Assembly: GCF_016654015.1 (NCBI RefSeq) | Contig: NZ_JAEPWM010000004.1 | Coordinates: 331,045-395,044 of the forward strand | Direction of reading: 5' to 3' | Source: Ramlibacter ginsenosidimutans | GTDB taxonomy: Bacteria; Pseudomonadota; Gammaproteobacteria; Burkholderiales; Burkholderiaceae_C | Length of the DNA: 64,000 nucleotides | Shown: positions 59,169 to 64,000 of the stretch, piece by piece | Layout: each line of letters starts with the position of its first letter | How positions within the stretch are numbered: position 1 is the first letter of the stretch | The notes under the pieces: generated by a model | The model's database searches: none | Seen by the model: the letters and a program-made list of their open reading frames with translations, nothing else | What the model was told of the DNA's origin: nothing | Program-made: the position numbers and the translations under genes

Positions 59169-60417
59169 ACACCCGCAGCAACGCGAAGGCACAGGCCAGC
59201 GCCACCGGCATCGCGAGCGCTCCCACGCGAGCGAAGCGCCACGCGCTGATCGCCACGCCTTCGCGCCGGCAGGCGATCAGCCACAACACGCTGGACAGCG
59301 AGCCGATGATGGTGAGATTGGGCCCGAGGTCGATCCCGACCGCGACCGCGCTGCGCAGGCCTTCGGGCGCCTGCACGGCCGACAGCGTCGCTGCGGCAAG
59401 CATGCCGGCCGGCAGGTTGTTCATGGCGTTGCCGGCCAGCGCCGTCACGGCGCCTGCGAGCGCATCGAAGCCGCGGCCCCGGCCTGGCGCCGCGAGCTGC
59501 GCGAGCGCCTGCACCGCGCCGACGTGCTCCATGCCTTTCACGATCACGAACAGCCCGGCGACGAGCGCGAGCGAGCCCCAGGACACGGCGTGCAAGGCAG
59601 CCGCCGGGGACTCACGCTTCGCCACGCACACGCAGGCGAGGCCCAGCACCGCAGCGAGCGCCGCGGGCGGCCCGAGCGGCCACTGCAGCGCCGACGCGCC
59701 CATCAGCGCGACGGCCGCGAGCACGACGACCGCCGCGGTCACGCGTCCCGTGTGTCCGAGAGGCGGACGATGGCTTTCGCTGACCTCGCCCGCGAGCTCG
59801 CGGCGGAAGCACCAGCGCAGGCAGAGATACGTCGCGACCGTCGCAGCAAGCGCCGCCGTCCCGAAGACCGCGATCCAGCGTGCGAGTCCCGGCAGCGCGC
59901 CGTCGAACACGACGAGGTTCGCGGGATTGGAGATCGGCAGCGCGAAGCTCGCGGCATTGGCCACGAAGGCGCACGCGAAGAGCGGGGGCAGCGGGTCGAC
60001 GCGGGCGCGACGCGCGGCAGCCGCGACCGCCGGCGTGAGCACGACGGCCGTGGCATCGTTGGACATGAAGACCGTGACCAGCACGCCCACCGCATAGACC
60101 AGCACGAACAGGCGGGCGGGTGAGCCGCTAGCCCGTTCGAGCGCCAAGGCGGCCAGCCAGTCGAACAGGCCTTCGCGGCGCGCCAGCTCGGCCACCAGCA
60201 TCATCGCGCCGATGAAGAGGTACACGTCCCAGCCGCCCGCCGCGGCCTGCCAGGCCTCGCGCGCCGGCAGCAATTGCAGCCCGACCAGCACGAGCGCAGC
60301 CGCCACGGGCCAGCACCACTCGGGCAGGCGCCAGGGACGGGCGACCACTCCTGCGATAGCGGCCACCGCCACGGCTCCCACGATCCAGCGGGCAGGGGCG
60401 GCGTCGGGCAGGAGCAT
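59164..60417 (-). CDS. ArsB-type membrane transporter (ion transporter superfamily)
   Basis: 417 residues with about ten to twelve hydrophobic segments. FMSNDATAVVLTPAV and NAASFALPISNPANLVVF are the paired re-entrant motifs of the ArsB/NhaD/CitT superfamily, and GNAMNNLPAGML repeats the layout in the second half. Arsenite is one possible substrate; no arsR or arsC is beside it, so another anion is equally possible. Confidence 0.85.
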   Translation of the reverse strand: MLLPDAAPARWIVGAVAVAAIAGVVARPWRLPEWCWPVAAALVLVGLQLLPAREAWQAAAGGWDVYLFIGAMMLVAELARREGLFDWLAALALERASGSPARLFVLVYAVGVLVTVFMSNDATAVVLTPAVAAAARRARVDPLPPLFACAFVANAASFALPISNPANLVVFDGALPGLARWIAVFGTAALAATVATYLCLRWCFRRELAGEVSESHRPPLGHTGRVTAAVVVLAAVALMGASALQWPLGPPAALAAVLGLACVCVAKRESPAAALHAVSWGSLALVAGLFVIVKGMEHVGAVQALAQLAAPGRGRGFDALAGAVTALAGNAMNNLPAGMLAAATLSAVQAPEGLRSAVAVGIDLGPNLTIIGSLSSVLWLIACRREGVAISAWRFARVGALAMPVALACAFALLRVS

Positions 60418-60494
60418 CCGCCCGATGGTGCCCTAAACGGAGGGCCCCGGCCGCGGCCCCGTGCCAAGCCCCTGCATCGGAGCTCCGGCGCGCG

Positions 60495-60839
60495 CTACAT
60501 GCCGTGGTGGCAGGGTGCGGCGCCCAGGCGCGCCGTGTCCGGCGCGGAAGGCACGTCGTCGTCGGCAGGCAGCGCGGTGCGTTCGAGACCTCCTGCCGCC
60601 GGCACCGCCGGCACGGCCTGCAGCGACGCCAGCGCTGCGTGCACGTCACTGCGTGCCGCGGCCGGGGGCGACAGTGGCGCCACCTTGGACGGCGCGAGCA
60701 GCGCCGCCACGGCGAAGCCACCGACCAGCAGCGCGGCGACCACGGCCGCGCGGCGCGGACGCACCCGTGGCGGCTGTGCAGGCACGCCCTCGCGGCCGGC
60801 CTGCGACTCGAACGACTCTTCACGGGCGAGATGGCACAT
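60495..60839 (-). CDS. hypothetical single-pass membrane protein
   Basis: 114 residues from ATG 60839, which has GGAG 7-10 nt before it. A soluble N-terminus (MCHLAREESFESQAGREG) with a basic stretch precedes one membrane segment (about residues 33-50, AAVVAALLVGGFAVAALLAP). An Ala/Pro-rich external part follows. No family recognised. It lies between the transporter gene and the divergent deacylase gene. Confidence 0.6.
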   Translation of the reverse strand: MCHLAREESFESQAGREGVPAQPPRVRPRRAAVVAALLVGGFAVAALLAPSKVAPLSPPAAARSDVHAALASLQAVPAVPAAGGLERTALPADDDVPSAPDTARLGAAPCHHGM

Positions 60840-60941
60840 CGCGGACTCCTTCCACGTTGCATCCAGTATGGTTCGCGTCCCCGCAGATGCAAGGCGCACG
60901 GTGGGTACACTGCCTTCCCACTCTTCACGTCATCGTCTTCC

Positions 60942-61868
60942 ATGTCGACCCAGCCCGCCCTCGAAGTCCTGCCGCGTGACCTGTCCGCCTATCGCGAGGG
61001 CAACACCGGCATTCCGTACGTGCACCGTTTTGAGTCGGGACGCCCCGGTCCGCACGTGCTGGTCAATGCGCTCACGCACGGCAACGAGTTCTGCGGCATG
61101 GTGGCGGCCACGCACCTGCTGGACCACAGCGTCCGTCCGCGCATCGGCACGCTCACGGTGAGCTTCGCGAACGTGGCGGCCTACGAGTCGTTCAACCCGG
61201 AACAGCCCTTCGACAGCCGCCAGCTCGTGCACAACCTCAACCGCGTCTGGTCGCCGCAATGGCTGGAGGGCGAAGAGGACAGCCCCGAGCTGCGGCGCGC
61301 GCGCGAACTGCGGCCGGTGGTCGCGGCGGCGGACCACATCCTGGACCTGCACTCGACGTCCAACGACGTCGAGCCGTTCTGGGTCTATCCCGCCTTTGCG
61401 CGCAACGCGGAAGCGGCGCTGGCCATCGGCCGGCCCGCGGTGCACCTCGTGATGCCGGACGGGCTCGGCTCCGGCGTCCCGGTGATCCAGCACGGGCGGC
61501 ACGGCGAAGCGGATTCGGATGCCGGGGTCGCGATGGTCGCCGAGTGCGGCCAGCACTTCCGCCAAGCCACGTCGGATCTCGCGGTCGAGGTGGCGCTCGA
61601 CTTCCTTGCGCACTTCGGGCTGATCGAGGCACGCCCGCGCAATGTCGCACCGCAGCGCCGCTACCTGCTGCTGCAGACCTACGTGATCCGCACGCCGGGG
61701 TTCCGCTTCACGCGGCCGGTCGTGGGCTTCGAGACCTTCGCCAAGGGCGAACTGATCGCCACCGATGGCGACACGGAAGTCCGCGCGCCCGAGGACTGCG
61801 CCATCCTCATGCCTGCGCGCAAGGCGATCCCCGGCCGCGAAGGCGTGTACATCGCGCGGCCGCTGTAG
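60942..61868 (+). CDS. succinylglutamate desuccinylase/aspartoacylase family deacylase
   Basis: 308 residues. The zinc ligands are in THGNEFCG (His, Glu) and LDLHSTSND, and the catalytic Glu-type motif is in VEVALDFL. It is a zinc-dependent N-acyl amino acid deacylase; whether the substrate is N-succinylglutamate or N-acetylaspartate-like is not readable. The C-terminal third (YVIRTPGFRFTRPVVGF) is a beta domain. ATG 60942; a TACACT box at 60906-60911 may be its promoter. Confidence 0.9.
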   Translation: MSTQPALEVLPRDLSAYREGNTGIPYVHRFESGRPGPHVLVNALTHGNEFCGMVAATHLLDHSVRPRIGTLTVSFANVAAYESFNPEQPFDSRQLVHNLNRVWSPQWLEGEEDSPELRRARELRPVVAAADHILDLHSTSNDVEPFWVYPAFARNAEAALAIGRPAVHLVMPDGLGSGVPVIQHGRHGEADSDAGVAMVAECGQHFRQATSDLAVEVALDFLAHFGLIEARPRNVAPQRRYLLLQTYVIRTPGFRFTRPVVGFETFAKGELIATDGDTEVRAPEDCAILMPARKAIPGREGVYIARPL

Positions 61869-61895
61869 TTCGCGGAGGCGCCGCGCGGCTGCGCG

Positions 61896-62342
61896 TCAAT
61901 GCCGCTCGCGCTGCGCGTCGAGCGCGCGCAGGCGCGCCTCGGCGCCGCGCAGGACGGCATCCACATACGCGGCGGGCAGGTCCGCCACCGGCATGTGCTG
62001 GACGCTGGTGGAAGCGCGCCGCAGGGTAGCGCTCGCTGTGGTCGGCTGCGATTCCGCAATCGCCGTGGCCAGGTGGGGCTGCACCGCGGCAGCAGGCTCA
62101 TCCGCCATCGGGATCTCGAAGGCCAGCGCTTCACCCTCCCAGGCGAGCGTCACCGCATCGCGCTGCAGCAGCCAGTAGGTGAACGCCCCGGCCGCGGCGC
62201 CGCCGAGCCCGGCCAGCGCGACCACGGCCGCGGGGCCATGCTGTCCGGCCACGACCAGTTCGAAGGCGGCAAAGCCGACCAGCGCGAGGAAGGCGGCGGT
62301 GAGCAGCAGGAACGCGGCGAGCAGGCGATCGGCGGCTGGCAT
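61896..62342 (-). CDS. hypothetical two-helix membrane protein
   Basis: 148 residues from ATG 62342, with GGGAG just upstream. Two membrane segments (about 8-30 and 37-60) are followed by a hydrophilic C-terminal domain of about 85 residues with LAWEGEALAFEIPM and ATAIAESQP. No family recognised. It is convergent with the deacylase gene (27 nt between ends). Confidence 0.62.
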   Translation of the reverse strand: MPAADRLLAAFLLLTAAFLALVGFAAFELVVAGQHGPAAVVALAGLGGAAAGAFTYWLLQRDAVTLAWEGEALAFEIPMADEPAAAVQPHLATAIAESQPTTASATLRRASTSVQHMPVADLPAAYVDAVLRGAEARLRALDAQRERH

Positions 62343-62518
62343 GAAAGCTCCCAAGAGCCGCATGCTAGCGGCTGCGCGGCGGGCCGTGTTGCGTCTCCAC
62401 CCCCGAACGCCCCTTCCTGTGCCCCCGCCGGGCGGGCGAGCGGAAGGCGGCAGCGTCCTACATGAGCGGATGTGCCCCTGACCCACAGTGAATGCCGGGC
62501 TTCCCAGGGGACAAGACC

Positions 62519-63847
62519 ATGAAGGAAAACCTGAGCATTCTCGAGGCGGTGGAAGGTGACGCGGGCGGTGAAGAGATGGAACGGATGATCCTCGCGCGCG
62601 AATTGCCGAAGAAGACGGTCGCGCTGGTGCTGGCCGGCGGGCGCGGCTCCCGGCTGATGGAGCTGACCGACCGCCGCGCCAAGCCGGCCGTGTATTTCGG
62701 CGGCAAGTTCCGCATCATCGACTTCGCACTCTCCAACTGCCTGAACTCCGGCATCCGCCGCATGGGGGTGCTCACCCAGTACAAGTCGCATTCGCTGCTG
62801 AGGCACCTGCAGCGCGGCTGGAACTTCCTGCGCGGCGAGCAGAACGAGTTCATCGACCTGCTGCCGGCGCAGCAGCGCGTCAACGAGGCGTTCTGGTACC
62901 GCGGCACGGCGGACGCCATCACGCAGAACATCGACATCCTGCGTGCCTACGGGGCGGAGTACATCCTGGTGCTGGCTGGCGACCACATCTACAAGCAGGA
63001 CTATTCGCTGATGCTGCTGGACCACGTGGAGAGCGGCGCCAAGTGCACGGTGGGCTGCATCGAGGTTCCGCGCATGGAAGCGACGGCGCTCGGCGTGATG
63101 CACGTGGACGCGGACCGCAAGATCACCGCGTTCCTGGAGAAGCCCAAGGACCCGCCGCCGATCCCGGGCAAGCCCGACAAGGCGCTGGGCAGCATGGGCA
63201 TCTACGTGTTCGGCGCTGAGTACCTCTACAAGCTGCTGGAGGAGGACGGCAAGGACGAGTCCTCCGAGCACGACTTCGGCAAGAACCTGATCCCGCGCAT
63301 CGTGCGGGACGGCGGCGCGCTGGCGCATCCGCTCAACCTCTCCAGCATCCCGGCGTCGACACGCCATCGTCCGTACTGGCGCGACGTGGGCACGGTGGAC
63401 GCATTCTGGTCGGCCAACCTCGACCTCGCCTCGGACCTGCCGGAGCTCAACCTGTACGACCGCGACTGGCCGATCTGGACCTACCAGGAGCAGTTGCCGC
63501 CGGCCAAGTTCGTGCCGGACGTCAACGGCCTGAACGGCGAGACCTCCAACGTGCTCATCTCCGGGGGCTGCATCGTGATCGGCTCCAACATCCGTCGCTC
63601 GGTGCTGTTCTCCAACGTGCGCGTGGAGGCGTGCTGCAACATCCACGAAGCGGTGATCATGCCGGACACGCACATCGGCCGCGGCTCGCGCCTGTCCAAG
63701 GTGGTGATCGACCGCGGCTGCCACATCCCGGACGGCATGGTGATCGGCGAGGACGCGGCAGAGGACGCGCGGCGCTTCCACCGATCGCCCAACGGCGTCG
63801 TGCTGATCACGAAGGAAATGCTGGAGGCGATGGAGAACGCGCGCTAG
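62519..63847 (+). CDS. glgC: glucose-1-phosphate adenylyltransferase
   Basis: Makes ADP-glucose for glycogen synthesis and is the regulated step. The protein is 442 residues from ATG 62519, which has AGGGG (62506-62510) before it; ATG 62492 is an alternative. [31 protein letters not shown] and the sugar-binding [15 protein letters not shown] motifs match. A left-handed beta-helix follows at the C-terminus (about 300-420). Its stop codon TAG (63845-63847) lies in the palindrome CTAG shared with the transposase gene on the other strand. Confidence 0.97.
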   Translation: MKENLSILEAVEGDAGGEEMERMILARELPKKTVALVLAGGRGSRLMELTDRRAKPAVYFGGKFRIIDFALSNCLNSGIRRMGVLTQYKSHSLLRHLQRGWNFLRGEQNEFIDLLPAQQRVNEAFWYRGTADAITQNIDILRAYGAEYILVLAGDHIYKQDYSLMLLDHVESGAKCTVGCIEVPRMEATALGVMHVDADRKITAFLEKPKDPPPIPGKPDKALGSMGIYVFGAEYLYKLLEEDGKDESSEHDFGKNLIPRIVRDGGALAHPLNLSSIPASTRHRPYWRDVGTVDAFWSANLDLASDLPELNLYDRDWPIWTYQEQLPPAKFVPDVNGLNGETSNVLISGGCIVIGSNIRRSVLFSNVRVEACCNIHEAVIMPDTHIGRGSRLSKVVIDRGCHIPDGMVIGEDAAEDARRFHRSPNGVVLITKEMLEAMENAR

Positions 63848-64000
63848 CTGTCGAATCTCAGGAGGTTGTTCACAGCGCGGATCCGAGACATGGGCGGCCT
63901 GTGATTAAGAGCGGAGTGTGGTCGCAGCCAGTTGTAGCGGTCAATGAAGGGCTGCAAAGCGGCTTCGCGTTCGGCTGAGCTCTCGTAGGGTCGTACATAG
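63844..64000 (-). CDS. IS481-family transposase (C-terminal 51 residues, start beyond window)
   Basis: The last 51 codons of a DDE transposase read leftwards. The end contains [38 protein letters not shown] and then TAG, the recognisable C-terminus of IS481-family transposases (RPHSAL.H..P motif of the rve integrase core). The upstream part lies beyond base 64000. Its stop shares the CTAG palindrome with the glgC stop. Confidence 0.85.
   Translation of the reverse strand, partial: YVRPYESSAEREAALQPFIDRYNWLRPHSALNHRPPMSRIRAVNNLLRFDS
63849..64000 (-). mobile_element. IS481-family insertion sequence (right-hand part outside window)
   Basis: The element probably begins at TGTCGAATCTCAGG (63849), a TGT-starting end as in IS481-type inverted repeats, directly after GCTAGC (63843-63848). 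IS481 of Bordetella inserts at NCTAGN and duplicates it, so GCTAGC is a plausible target duplication. The transposase stop would then lie in the target site. The other end and second duplicate are not in the window. Confidence 0.65.

Noticed and set aside
59164..60417. Arsenic resistance island
   Set aside because: Only an ArsB-type transporter is found. There is no arsR, arsC or acr3 near it, and superfamily members transport other ions.

Overview
The window is GC-rich, densely coded chromosomal DNA from a betaproteobacterium of the order Burkholderiales, most likely family Comamonadaceae (Ramlibacter/Variovorax-like). This rests on the protein sequences and on gene order: rplU-rpmA-obgE-proB, ispB-tRNA-Pro-pilB-pilC-pilD-coaE-zapD-yacG-Nudix-ATPase-argJ, and hemA-prfA-prmC-grxD are arrangements I know from that group. 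The genus cannot be fixed from the sequence alone. Nearly everything is housekeeping or catabolic core. The only clear mobile element is an insertion-sequence end at the extreme right.

Layout. 1-4.1 kb: the end of argH, an FMN L-lactate dehydrogenase, DinB polymerase IV and a small membrane protein. 4.1-7.8 kb (minus): a tightly overlapping chain of small membrane protein, yaaA, a prolyl-4-hydroxylase-like oxygenase, an alpha/beta hydrolase and queF. 7.8-11.5 kb (plus): hemA, then prfA-prmC (release factor 1 and its methylase) and grxD. 11.5-13.5 kb: a Lon-like AAA+ ATPase and a lytic transglycosylase. 13.5-21 kb: proS, divergent rppH with a CNP1-like exported protein, proB, obgE, rpmA, rplU, divergent ispB and tRNA-Pro(CGG). 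21.3-26.8 kb: the type IV pilus assembly genes pilBCD followed by coaE, zapD and yacG. 26.9-31.1 kb (minus): a MutT-type Nudix hydrolase, a DUF815-type ATPase, argJ, a rhodanese and a fumarylacetoacetate-hydrolase-family protein with a Tat/lipoprotein signal.

31.2-37.5 kb is a four-gene catabolic operon: PPK2 polyphosphate kinase, fused isobutyryl-CoA mutase IcmF, a BktB-like thiolase and 3-hydroxyacyl-CoA dehydrogenase. It is preceded by an 18-bp palindrome lying exactly between candidate -35 and -10 boxes. 37.6-46.4 kb holds a SpoIIAA/STAS-like protein, class I DAHP synthase, an alpha/beta hydrolase, glgX, a DUF192 protein, an MFS-oxidoreductase-SDR operon, a one-domain receiver and a small conserved protein. 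46.6-53.2 kb is a complete RND efflux system (outer membrane factor, pump, adaptor) with a divergent TetR regulator and a 26-bp perfect palindromic operator. 53.3-54.4 kb carries two paralogous exported proteins with a duplicated C-x10-C pattern. The rest includes a cupin, an aldo/keto reductase, an S9 lipoprotein peptidase, a P-loop kinase, an ArsB-type transporter, an aspartoacylase-family deacylase and glgC. The end of an IS481-family transposase abuts glgC.

Larger patterns. (1) A ~105-bp palindromic repeat built from ACGCAGAGG units occurs four times, each time about 20-50 nt after a stop codon. (2) Several first genes of transcription units have a -10 box only 5-7 nt before the start codon, suggesting leaderless mRNAs. 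(3) The glgC stop codon and the IS481-type transposase stop codon read the same palindromic CTAG on opposite strands, at the apparent insertion point of the element. I saw no CRISPR array, prophage, rRNA operon or recognisable riboswitch.
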